DNA of 58,303 bases, taken from Vreelandella neptunia. GTDB taxonomy: Bacteria > Pseudomonadota > Gammaproteobacteria > Pseudomonadales > Halomonadaceae. The notes under the pieces were generated by a model, which searched no databases, was not told the DNA's origin, and worked only from the letters and a program-made list of their open reading frames with translations. The DNA lies in NCBI RefSeq assembly GCF_022489065.1, contig NZ_JAKVTW010000022.1, positions 1 through 58,303 of the forward strand. Reading direction: 5' to 3'. The position numbers and the translations under genes are program-made. This document shows positions 9,610 through 17,851 of this stretch, piece by piece (positions within the stretch are counted from its first letter, which is position 1; each line of letters opens with the position of its first letter).

Positions 9610-11535
9610 TCAACTCTTGAATTTCTGAACGATGCAGGTTTGTTGTTCGATGATCTCACTGATGAGCTGCGGCCTGTGGAATAAATATCCTTGGCCGGTC
9701 TTTATTCTGGACGAGTTCAATAAATAGTTTTTTTCATCCAGTGTTTCGACGCCTTCCGCGATCACGGACATGCCTAGCGATGCACCCAGGGATTCTATTG
9801 CCCCTAGGATGCTCTGGCTTCGCGGTCGCTGATGTATAGAAGTTATCAGTGATCGATCGACCTTGAGTTCGTCCGCCGTGATGTCGGCAAGAATAGCCAG
9901 GGATGAATAGCCTATTCCGAAATCGTCGATGGAAACGCCGACGCCCGCTTCCCTGATCAAGGGCAATACCTGCGTCTGAAAAGCGCCAGCTGCAAGGAAA
10001 GATTCTTCCGTCACTTCGAGCAGAAAGCGCTCTGCACACCCGGTATCGGCTATTCGCCTTATCAGCTTCTGCATGAAGAGTGTTTTCGTTGCCTGGGACG
10101 CCGATATATTGATGCTGTATGTTGCGGCCGTTCCGAACTGGGCATCGAGTAAAGGTAATCTTTGGCTCAGATTGTCGAGAACGATATCGGTGATCCCATC
10201 CAGCAGATCCAGCTCCGTAGCAAGCTGCAGGAATGTCGCCGGCGAATGGATAGTGCCGTGACGATCAACCCAGCGGACCAGCGCTTCAAATCCGACAATG
10301 TCCTGAGTGCGTAGATCGACTTTCTGCTGCAAGGCACACTGGAATTCACGTTCCGTCAGTGCAATGCGCAGCCGATGTTCGAGTGACAATCGCTCTGACA
10401 TCTCGTTACCCAGTGCTGAGCTGAAAAACGTGAAGCTCCCCTTATGCGCAGTTTTGGCCCGGTACATGGCTGTGTCCGCATGACGTCGGAGCGTATCATA
10501 GTCATGGCCATGTTCCGGCCAGAGCGCGACGCCAATCGATCCCGAAGCTCTAATTTCCTGCCCTTCAATGCTGAAGGGTTGTCGTAGCTTATCGCTTACG
10601 CGGTTAACAAGGACTGATATTTCTGATTGCTGTTCAATCAGGTCAAAAACGATAACGAACTCGTCGCCACTGATTCGCCCGATAATGTCCATTTGCCGGA
10701 TTTCGGTGCCAAGCCTGTCCGCGACACTCTTTAGCAGCGCGTCGCCCACCGTATGGCCGTAGAAATCGTTGACCCGTTTGAAGTCATCGAGATCGAGAAA
10801 TGCCAGGGCCATTTTCTGCCCCGGCTGTTTGCGCGCAAGGATAGCCTCGACGAGTTCCTGAATATATGCCCGGTTGGGTAAGCCGGTAAGCTGGTCGTGG
10901 TTGGCGCGCAGCTTCAGCGCCTCCTGGCTGACTTTCAATTGTTGGGTCAGATGTTGCAGACGATGACTTTCCGCCTCGGTCTGGCTGGCACGCTTGGCCG
11001 CAAACGCATGGGAGGCCAGCAGAGAGAATTTGCGGGCAAGCGTCACGTGGGTGCGGTCAAAGCCAGGGTGATCCTCATCCCGTAGCAACATCATGAGTCC
11101 GCGCTGACCGCGCACGCTCAGCGGCAAATAGAGGGTAGGCTGCGATTTCGACAAACCGTCAATCTGAGGCCAGGCTTCATCATCCGCGGTGGAAATCGTC
11201 GTTACAATGCGTCCAGAAAGCACCTTGCCCAATTTCCGGCCGTTTTCCCAGAGTGACGCTACCGCCGCAGCGTGGGTTGAGGCGACGCATTCCAGCTTGC
11301 ACGGATCTTTTATATTTTCGATGAGGACAATAGCGTAAGAGCACTCGAAAACCGGCAATAGCGCCTTGAAGACACCCACAAAAGGGTCGACGTCGCCATC
11401 GACATCAAGCATCGCCTCCAGCGCCTCAAGCAGTACATTGGCATGCGTTACCTCGACGCGTAGGGTGCCTACCTCGCGGCGCAACGCCACCAGTGCTTCG
11501 CGAAGCTCTTCGGAACCTTCCAAGACGTGCTGCAT
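9610..11535 (-). CDS. GAF-GGDEF-EAL dual-domain c-di-GMP enzyme
   Basis: 641 residues. A short coiled coil (about 10-40) is followed by a GAF-like sensor (about 50-180), a GGDEF domain with an acceptable SGDEF signature (289-293) and an RxxD inhibitory site exactly five residues before it (RQMD, 280-283), and an EAL domain (EAL at 417-419, then SINIS, LLEVTEES, IDDFGIGYSS, IAEGVET). Both halves keep their key residues, so it could make or hydrolyse c-di-GMP, or use GTP binding at GGDEF to tune the EAL. It starts at an ATG that directly follows the TAG stop of the FIST gene (TAGATG), so the two are co-translated. This suggests the FIST protein supplies its input signal. Confidence 0.93.
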   Translation of the reverse strand: MQHVLEGSEELREALVALRREVGTLRVEVTHANVLLEALEAMLDVDGDVDPFVGVFKALLPVFECSYAIVLIENIKDPCKLECVASTHAAAVASLWENGRKLGKVLSGRIVTTISTADDEAWPQIDGLSKSQPTLYLPLSVRGQRGLMMLLRDEDHPGFDRTHVTLARKFSLLASHAFAAKRASQTEAESHRLQHLTQQLKVSQEALKLRANHDQLTGLPNRAYIQELVEAILARKQPGQKMALAFLDLDDFKRVNDFYGHTVGDALLKSVADRLGTEIRQMDIIGRISGDEFVIVFDLIEQQSEISVLVNRVSDKLRQPFSIEGQEIRASGSIGVALWPEHGHDYDTLRRHADTAMYRAKTAHKGSFTFFSSALGNEMSERLSLEHRLRIALTEREFQCALQQKVDLRTQDIVGFEALVRWVDRHGTIHSPATFLQLATELDLLDGITDIVLDNLSQRLPLLDAQFGTAATYSINISASQATKTLFMQKLIRRIADTGCAERFLLEVTEESFLAAGAFQTQVLPLIREAGVGVSIDDFGIGYSSLAILADITADELKVDRSLITSIHQRPRSQSILGAIESLGASLGMSVIAEGVETLDEKNYLLNSSRIKTGQGYLFHRPQLISEIIEQQTCIVQKFKS

Positions 11536-12780
11536 CTAGTGCCCAAAGGCAACAGCGGAGATCATCAGGTTGCCATGCGCATTCTTTTCAAGCACGGAGC
11601 CTTGTTCGCCGAAGGTAAAACAGCCCAGGAAGGGCATATTGTTGAAGCTTGCCGACACTGTCCGCGAAACTTCGGGCATCTGTTCGCCAACAGCAAGCAT
11701 GCAGCCCGCACAATAGACAACCAGTCCGCCGGCTAGATTCTTGCTGCCGCCGGGAAGCGCGTCCGCTGCTGCCGAGGCGACCTTACCAGCACGCTGGATC
11801 AATCGGGTTCTGTCCCCGCGCATGCTATAGAGACGAGTGCCTTCTTCGATGGAGGCAAACGTGGAAAGCGACTGATTTTTTCCGATCTGCTCAGGGTGAA
11901 TGAGAAGATATTGAGTGACACCCTCGATTTGACCCGCATCGATGCCCAGCGGATAGGTGGTGGTGTCCTCGAGGATGCATCCTCCGTTCTCTATTTTTTC
12001 CGATAAGACTCCGCCAATCCACCGGTTGTAAACCTCCGCCGCCGGCTCGCCGTCAATGGTTAGAACCTGCCGACCGCTGACTTTGGTGACGACCCCGCTT
12101 TCGCCGGCCGGATCATACCCGATACTTGTCACAAGGCCGCTCGCACCGCTAGGCTCGTAACCTCCCTGAAAAGCAAAACTAATGCCGCCGGAGGAAAACA
12201 ACACTGCCACCACGAGACCGTCGTCCATCGGTCCCTCCGGCCCGATCTGGCGCCATCCGCCGGCCACCGTGTTGTCCGCGGAACTGCCGCCTATAATGGG
12301 ACATCTGTCGCCCACCACGCGCCGGAGGCCTTCGATCACCGCTTCCTCCCGCCCGGGGGCCTGATAGATCCAGATCAATTCCGGCAGTTCCCCGGAGCAA
12401 TCCGCTGCCGCCAAGGCCGCATGAAGCGCCTGTTCGGCACATCCGCACGCATCCGGCCCAAGCCGGACGGCGGCGGTGCCGTAGTCCCCGTCCGCATCCT
12501 CGATCAAAAGCAGGCCGATCGATCCCGCACCGCCCAGCCCAGCTTCACTCATTACTCCGCTACAGGAGGTGCCGCCGAGCAGGGCAGCATCCGGGAAACG
12601 AGTGCGGACGTAATCGAAAATCAACGCATCCTCATGATCGCCGTCATAGAACACACAGATAAGATTCGGGTCGATCTCAACGGCGTCAATAGCGATGGAT
12701 AACTCCGATAGGGCCTCTGCGGTGGACGAGTTCGATATAACAAAAGACTTCAATGCAACCATAATATTTGCCTCGGGCAT
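11536..12780 (-). CDS. FIST-domain sensory protein
   Basis: About 414 residues, with a FIST_N domain (motifs such as LLGGTSCSGVMSEAG, LIWIYQAPG and IIGGSSADN) and a FIST_C domain (GCMLAVGEQM and FLGCFTFGEQG near the end). FIST domains are predicted small-ligand sensors, probably of amino acids, usually found with kinases, chemoreceptors or c-di-GMP enzymes. No output domain is present in this protein, but the next gene, with no spacer, is a GAF-GGDEF-EAL protein. The start is ambiguous: ATG at 12780 (MPEANIM) or ATG at 12762 (MVALKSF); the second has GAGG about eight bases upstream and is slightly preferred. Confidence 0.9.
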   Translation of the reverse strand: MPEANIMVALKSFVISNSSTAEALSELSIAIDAVEIDPNLICVFYDGDHEDALIFDYVRTRFPDAALLGGTSCSGVMSEAGLGGAGSIGLLLIEDADGDYGTAAVRLGPDACGCAEQALHAALAAADCSGELPELIWIYQAPGREEAVIEGLRRVVGDRCPIIGGSSADNTVAGGWRQIGPEGPMDDGLVVAVLFSSGGISFAFQGGYEPSGASGLVTSIGYDPAGESGVVTKVSGRQVLTIDGEPAAEVYNRWIGGVLSEKIENGGCILEDTTTYPLGIDAGQIEGVTQYLLIHPEQIGKNQSLSTFASIEEGTRLYSMRGDRTRLIQRAGKVASAAADALPGGSKNLAGGLVVYCAGCMLAVGEQMPEVSRTVSASFNNMPFLGCFTFGEQGSVLEKNAHGNLMISAVAFGH

Positions 12781-13527
12781 TGAGATCGCGCGCCTGGAGC
12801 TGACCGACGAGGTTTTACGCTATTCGGTTTGCGACACTATTGAGAGTTTGAACGGTGAGCCACTTGAGCACGCCTGCATTACTTTCTATCGGCATGTGAC
12901 GGTAAAACTTTACGAGTCTGATGGGAGCAATAAGCCTCGCAAGATAGGCAGTAGAGGTGGTGAGTGATCTGGCAACAGTTTCTGAACACATTTTCAAGCG
13001 ACGATTTGTAGCGCTGATGTGCAAAAAATCGAGCCCGCGCATTTCAGGGGGGCACGACATTGAGAAAGCGGTAGGTTTTTTAGGATGTATTTTTACATCT
13101 CAATATCACGGATGCGCTTTACAAGCTCGCGAACCTTGAGCTGCCCGGGTGTCATGAGTGTTACTTTAGAGAATAGCCTCGAGTACCGCCGACGCCCCGG
13201 ATTGAGTAGCTCACTATTGAGAGACAGCTTGGGGCGTCCGGTTGTTGATCTCAAGTCTTGGTCTCTAGAATGATTTAAATACAAATATTTCCTTATTAGA
13301 CCTATGTCTAAGTTGGTGGCCTTTGATTTGGTTTTATTATCAATAATGAAATAAATAATTGATTTTTATTAATAAATGTATCTTGTCTATAAAATTTATG
13401 CCATTCAAATAATAGGATTTTTTTTTATATTGGCTAAGTTGTAAAAATTTGTTTGAAATATCTTTTGACGATTCCTATAGTGATCCCGTCATCCAAAGAC
13501 TTTATTTGCCAGTTACAGGCGGAGCCA
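12781..13527. other. Intergenic region upstream of the RraA/tctCBA operon
   Basis: No convincing gene. Short frames on both strands lack family signatures. A minus-strand frame at 13093-13170 ends in YSRLFSKVTLMTPGQLK, faintly like the end of an AraC-type DNA-binding domain, but without the preceding helix. From about 13290 to 13450 the DNA becomes very AT-rich, which fits the promoter region of the downstream operon; no clear -35/-10 pair can be fixed by eye. Confidence 0.4.
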
Positions 13528-14262
13528 ATGAGCATCATTAACGACTATCCCCACGAAGAGCTGTCTAACCTGACCCGTGAGCGTCTGACACGGGCTTCAA
13601 CGGCGACACTTCACACGCTGCTGCACAAGCGGGGCTTTAGGAATACCTACATCCAACACGTCGGTCGTATGAACGACTCTCAGGTCAAGATGGTTGGGCA
13701 GGCCTATACCTTGCGTTACATCCCAGCCCGGGAAGATCTGGATGTGGTCGCTGCTTTCCGGAACCCGGAGCACCCTCAGCGTCTGGCGGTGGAAAGTGTG
13801 CCGGCGGGACGTGTACTGGTGTCTGACTGCCGCCAGGATGCGAGTGCTGCCAGTGCAGGTAGCATTTTGCTGACTCGGTTGCAGGTGCGCGAATGCGCCG
13901 GTTTCGTCTCCGATGCTGGTGTGCGTGATTCCGAGTACGCCGGCGGCATGGACATGCCTGTGTTTTGTACCAAGCCTAGCGCCCCGACCAACTTAACCAA
14001 GCACCATGCGGTGGATATCCAGCAACCTATCGGGTGCGGTGGTGTGCCGGTCTACCCGGGAGACGTGCTAGTTGGCGATGGCGATGGGGTCATCGTGGTG
14101 CCGCTAGAACTTGCCGATGAAGTCGCTGAAGAGGCCAGCGGCATGGAAGCTTTCGAGGACTATGTGCTGGAGAAGGTAAATGCCGGCGCGGCGGTCATCG
14201 GCTTGTATCCACCCAACGAACAGGCCCAGGAAGAATATCAGGCCTATCTCCGTAGCAAATAA
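13528..14262 (+). CDS. RraA-family protein (HMG/CHA-aldolase-like or sugar-acid lyase)
   Basis: 244 residues from an ATG at 13528 behind CAGGCGGAG; an upstream TTG frame is ignored because it lacks a ribosome site. The fold signature is clear: VSDCRQDASAASAGSILLTR, then AGFVSDAGVRDSE, then GGVPVYPGDVLVGDGDGVIV, which is the usual RraA/DlpA ending. The family includes RNase E inhibitors, class II HMG/CHA aldolases and oxaloacetate decarboxylases. With a tripartite carboxylate transporter 60 bases downstream, a metabolic lyase or decarboxylase acting on an imported acid is more likely than an RNase regulator. It opens the operon rraA-tctC-tctB-tctA. Confidence 0.88.
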   Translation: MSIINDYPHEELSNLTRERLTRASTATLHTLLHKRGFRNTYIQHVGRMNDSQVKMVGQAYTLRYIPAREDLDVVAAFRNPEHPQRLAVESVPAGRVLVSDCRQDASAASAGSILLTRLQVRECAGFVSDAGVRDSEYAGGMDMPVFCTKPSAPTNLTKHHAVDIQQPIGCGGVPVYPGDVLVGDGDGVIVVPLELADEVAEEASGMEAFEDYVLEKVNAGAAVIGLYPPNEQAQEEYQAYLRSK

Positions 14263-14322
14263 TCCTGCGGCTGCCCGCGGGCGACTTCGATCCAAAGATA
14301 ATCACAATCATTAGGAGACGTC

Positions 14323-15330
14323 ATGTTCATTTCTAACGCTCTCAACTCGTCCATTCGTCAACGTATTGCCAAGGGTGTGGCGGGTGCCACGTTAGCCACT
14401 ACGGCGCTCACCGCTATGTCGGCAATAGCCGTCGCCCAGGCCGATTTCCCTCAGCGGGACATCCGCATGATTGTGCCCTGGTCCGCTGGTGGTGGTGCTG
14501 ATGCGATCTCGCGTAAGATCAGCAGCCTGGCCGAAGAGTCGCTGCCTACCTCCATCTACGTTGAGAATATCGGCGGGGCAGTGACAGCCACCGGGCTGAT
14601 GCAGTTGGGCCAGGCGCGTCCCGACGGACATACCATTGGTGTGCTGACCTACGACAGCGTTGTGACCTTGCCTCGTGGCAATATGGTGCCAGGCTACTCG
14701 CTGGATAATCTGGAGCCTTTCGCGAGAGTGACTCAGGAGGCCGATGCTATCGTGGTGTCGGAGCAGTCCGGCTACTCGTCTTATGAAGAGCTGATCGCGG
14801 CAGCCGAGGCTGATCCCGGCACGGTGCGTATCGGGGTGGCGCCGGAGGGGTCTGGCCCTTATCTGGCGGTGCGCCGTCTGGAAGCAGCTACAGGCGTATC
14901 ATTTAATGTCATTTCCTATCCGGGATCTTCCACGGCAGAAGCCGAAGCACTATTGTCCGGAGAGATCGATGCTGCTATCTCAAGCCTGGGCGACTTCTCC
15001 GGCATCCTGTCCTCCGGTGATGCTTTAGGTGTGGTCGAACTGTCTGGTTCGCAGAACGCCGCGTATCCTGACGTGCCACCGATCTCTGAATTTGGTATCG
15101 ACCTTGAAACTGGTAGCTTCATTGTGCTGGCGGCCCCGGCCAATACGCCAGAGGATGTCATTGAAACGCTGGAGACTACCTACCACGAGGCTTACCAGAG
15201 TGAAGAGTTCCAGGAGTGGGTCACCAGCATTGGTGTTGCTCCGGGCTGGCTCGGTAGCGAGGAAGTCAACGAGTGGATCGAGAGCTACCAGCAGAAAACC
15301 TTTGACGCCATGGATGAGCTGAATCTCTAA
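14323..15330 (+). CDS. TctC-family periplasmic solute-binding protein, first system
   Basis: 335 residues, ATG behind TTAGGAGACGTC. The N-terminus has a signal peptide ending near AIAVAQA, then the family opening FPQRDIRMIVPWSAGGGADA, with GGxxDxxxR-type ligand loop. Tripartite tricarboxylate transporter (TTT) binding proteins capture carboxylates such as citrate, aromatic acids or sugar acids, and deliver them to TctA/TctB. It is followed by a 180-base gap with a hairpin before tctB, an arrangement that fits higher expression of the binding protein. The ligand cannot be read from sequence. Confidence 0.93.
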   Translation: MFISNALNSSIRQRIAKGVAGATLATTALTAMSAIAVAQADFPQRDIRMIVPWSAGGGADAISRKISSLAEESLPTSIYVENIGGAVTATGLMQLGQARPDGHTIGVLTYDSVVTLPRGNMVPGYSLDNLEPFARVTQEADAIVVSEQSGYSSYEELIAAAEADPGTVRIGVAPEGSGPYLAVRRLEAATGVSFNVISYPGSSTAEAEALLSGEIDAAISSLGDFSGILSSGDALGVVELSGSQNAAYPDVPPISEFGIDLETGSFIVLAAPANTPEDVIETLETTYHEAYQSEEFQEWVTSIGVAPGWLGSEEVNEWIESYQQKTFDAMDELNL

Positions 15331-15392
15331 GCCCTATTGGCTTCAGGGACATAGGCGGGACGCCTCGCCGATGGCAAAGGTTCAACCGGGTA

Positions 15393-15419
15393 GGGCGCCT
15401 GACGGTACATAAGGCGCCC
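15393..15419 (+). promoter_or_regulatory. Intercistronic hairpin between tctC and tctB (first system)
   Basis: GGGCGCC (15393-15399) pairs with GGCGCCC (15413-15419) across a 13-base loop, in the gap between tctC and tctB, with no T-run after it. It could protect the tctC messenger 3' end or attenuate read-through, giving more binding protein than permease. A similar hairpin lies at the same place in the second system. Confidence 0.5.
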
Positions 15420-15510
15420 GCCCGGGCCCACTGATTCTGGTCGTAATCCACTTCTCCCCCCGATCACCGAGTTGTCGGTCTCCAAAGCGTAGAGACCGAG
15501 AGAGGTTTTG

Positions 15511-16035
15511 ATGTCTCGTTCTTCTTCCCTGCTAGCACGTTCGCTTGGCTCCGGCGCGGCCCGGTTCCATGGTGTGCTGGCACTGCTTTCGCTTGCCTAC
15601 TTGATTGGCAGCCTAGAGATGGGCCCACCCCTAGAAGGTGGCAAGTTGACGCCATCTTTCTTCCCGCTGTTGATCGGCGTACTGGCTACGGTGCTGTGTA
15701 GTCTGCAGTGGTGGTCTGCGGTACGTCATACCAGTGCTGATGGCGCAGATTGTGCTAACGAGGCCAGCAATAACGAGGCGCCGACAGGTGCCGCACGAGG
15801 CCGTCGTTTATCGCTGGAACTGACGCTGATGGTAGCGACCCTGGTCTATGTACTGGCTTTCCAGTGGCTGGGCTACGTGCTGTCTACTGCGGTCTACGTC
15901 CTGGCGGTTATGCTGCTGTTCTCAGGGCTGAGCAAGTGGTTGAGCAAGGTGGTGATTGCGCTGGCGATCACCGCAGTGGGCTTTGTGCTGTTCAACCAGG
16001 TCTTCAACGTCCGTTTGCCGACACTCTGGGGGTAA
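15511..16035 (+). CDS. TctB-family small membrane subunit, first system
   Basis: 174 residues from ATG 15511, with GAGAGG about six bases upstream; a TTG just before it is an alternative. It has about four hydrophobic segments, including one starting FHGVLALLSLAYLIGSLEM and two adjoining C-terminal segments (LELTLMVATLVYVLAFQWLG, AVYVLAVMLLFSGL), the TctB pattern. A hydrophilic loop with repeated Asn/Ala/Glu separates the halves. It is the small integral subunit of a Na+/H+-coupled TTT transporter. tctA follows after 50 bases. Confidence 0.88.
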   Translation: MSRSSSLLARSLGSGAARFHGVLALLSLAYLIGSLEMGPPLEGGKLTPSFFPLLIGVLATVLCSLQWWSAVRHTSADGADCANEASNNEAPTGAARGRRLSLELTLMVATLVYVLAFQWLGYVLSTAVYVLAVMLLFSGLSKWLSKVVIALAITAVGFVLFNQVFNVRLPTLWG

Positions 16036-16085
16036 GCCATGCCTAGTAATTCGATAACCGTACACCAATGCGTGGAGGGTGATGC

Positions 16086-17606
16086 GTGGACTTTATAATG
16101 CAAGTGGCGGGAAGCTTTAGCCTCCTGCTCAATCCCACGGTGCTGTTTTATGTCGTCGCTGGCTTTCTGATCGGCACTATCTTTTCGGCAATTCCTGGCC
16201 TGACTGCCACTCTGGCGCTGGCACTGTTATTGCCGTTGACCTATAGCCTGGACGTGACCACTGCACTAATGGCCTGCGCCAGCATTTATATGGCGGGCAT
16301 GTGTGGTGGCAGCATCACCGCTACTACCATTAATATTCCCGGTGCGCCGTCCTCGATGATGACGGCGTTGGAAGGTTATCCCATGCAGCAGCGAGGCGAA
16401 GGCCCTCTGGCGCTGGGGCACGCTGCCTTTGGTTCAATGATCGGCGGCGTCTTCGGTGCGGTGCTGCTGGTAGTGTTGGCACCGCTGGTCGCTGACCTGT
16501 CGTTGCTAGTGCAGACCACCGGCAAATGCGCGCTAATCCTGTTTGCGTTAACGGTCATCGTGATCGCACAGCGGGGCAATGTGCGCCGTGCGGCCATTGC
16601 GGCTTGCCTTGGTCTAATGCTGGCCACCGTGGGACTCGATGCCATGGTGCCTGTGGCGAGGTTCAGCTTTGGTATGGGGGATCTGGCCGCTGGCATTGAT
16701 TTAATGCCAGTGATCATCGGTACCTTTGCGATCAGCGAGCTCTTGGTGCAGTTGGCCGATAACGACGAGGCGAAGCGCATTCGCGAGAAATTAAAAAGCG
16801 TTGCGAAGATTAGCCGCCGCGATTTTATTCCGCCGTTTTCATCGATTCGTCGTATTGGTGCCGCCTGCTACCTTAAGTCCTCTACCATCGGCTATCTGGT
16901 AGGCACCCTGCCTGGTGCGGGCGGTTCCATGGGCGGCTTCCTGGCTTACGTTGAAGCGGTGCGTACCTCGCGCGAACCAGACAGCTTTGGTAAGGGCAAT
17001 CCGCAAGGTATTGCTGCAGCGGAAAGTGCCAACAATGCGGTCTGTGGGGGTGCCCTCGTGCCCATGCTGACCTTTGGCATCCCAGGTGACCCGATCACTG
17101 CCATCGTGCTTGGCGTGCTGGTGATCAACGGTATTCAGCCGGGGCCCCAGTTGATGGAGTCGCAAGCTGGGTTGATCGCCCCTATGCTGGCAGCGCTGAT
17201 CTTCAGTGCGTTGGTTCTGATCCCGCTAACCATGTACCTGCTTGGTCCCTACTTTATCCGCATTGTGCGCATTCGCCGCGACGTACTGTTTGGCTCAATC
17301 GCTATGCTGGCGGTAGTCGGTAGCTATGTAGCGACCTACTCGACCTTCCAGATGCTGATGACGTTGGTCATGGGGGTGTTGGCATTCTATATGCGCAAGT
17401 ATGGCTATCCAGTGGTGACCCTGCTACTCGGTTTTATCCTCGGCCCAGGTCTGGAAGAATATTTGCGTCGTTCTTTGACATTGTCCAACGGCGACCTAAC
17501 GGTATTCTTTACCCAGCCTGATAGCCTGTTCTTCATTGTGTTAACCGCGGTTTTTGTCTATTTTCTGGCAATCCGTAAGCCAGTTCAGTTGAAGGCCGGT
17601 GAATAA
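16086..17606 (+). CDS. TctA-family large permease, first system
   Basis: 506 residues from a GTG at 16086, with GGAGGG seven to eight bases upstream. About twelve membrane segments. The family motifs are FSAIPGLTATLALALLLPLT near the N-terminus and GTLPGAGGSMGGFLAY in the second half, the duplicated PGxG/A-type loops of TctA, followed by AAAESANNAVCGGALVPML and FGIPGDPITAIVLGVL. It forms the translocation path for the acid bound by TctC. The operon ends just downstream at a strong terminator. Confidence 0.94.
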   Translation: MDFIMQVAGSFSLLLNPTVLFYVVAGFLIGTIFSAIPGLTATLALALLLPLTYSLDVTTALMACASIYMAGMCGGSITATTINIPGAPSSMMTALEGYPMQQRGEGPLALGHAAFGSMIGGVFGAVLLVVLAPLVADLSLLVQTTGKCALILFALTVIVIAQRGNVRRAAIAACLGLMLATVGLDAMVPVARFSFGMGDLAAGIDLMPVIIGTFAISELLVQLADNDEAKRIREKLKSVAKISRRDFIPPFSSIRRIGAACYLKSSTIGYLVGTLPGAGGSMGGFLAYVEAVRTSREPDSFGKGNPQGIAAAESANNAVCGGALVPMLTFGIPGDPITAIVLGVLVINGIQPGPQLMESQAGLIAPMLAALIFSALVLIPLTMYLLGPYFIRIVRIRRDVLFGSIAMLAVVGSYVATYSTFQMLMTLVMGVLAFYMRKYGYPVVTLLLGFILGPGLEEYLRRSLTLSNGDLTVFFTQPDSLFFIVLTAVFVYFLAIRKPVQLKAGE

Positions 17607-17645
17607 GCCAACTGAGGTAACGGAATAACAAAAGCAGCAGGTTCT

Positions 17646-17689
17646 GGCGTCTGAAGTGAGGTTGAAAAACCTCACTTCAGACGCCTTTT
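17646..17689 (+). terminator. Rho-independent terminator after tctA (first system)
   Basis: A perfect 18-bp stem (17646-17663 with 17668-17685) closes a GAAA loop and is followed by TTTT. It ends the rraA-tctCBA transcript. Confidence 0.9.
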
Positions 17690-17761
17690 ATATCGCCGAC
17701 TCTTAGCCATGAATGGTGACTTGTCAGCATGGCCTTGTCGACATATAGAACTGCGATGAAT

Positions 17762-17790
17762 AAAAAAGGCCCTCGCCATTGGCGAGGGCC
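17762..17790 (-). terminator. Rho-independent terminator for the SDR-aldehyde dehydrogenase operon
   Basis: GGCCCTCGCC (17768-17777) and GGCGAGGGCC (17781-17790) form a 10-bp stem with a 3-base loop; on the minus strand it is followed by six T. It lies 60 bases after the aldehyde dehydrogenase stop and faces the tctA terminator across the convergent junction. Confidence 0.9.
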
Positions 17791-17851
17791 TAATCATGTC
17801 AGGCGAGAGTTCGGGGAGAGGTAACCCTGGGTGTCGCCAACTGATAGGTCA

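Noticed and set aside
13093..13170. AraC-like ending on the minus strand (YSRLFSKVTLMTPGQLK)
   Set aside because: Short, no first helix-turn-helix, no start; chance similarity cannot be excluded.
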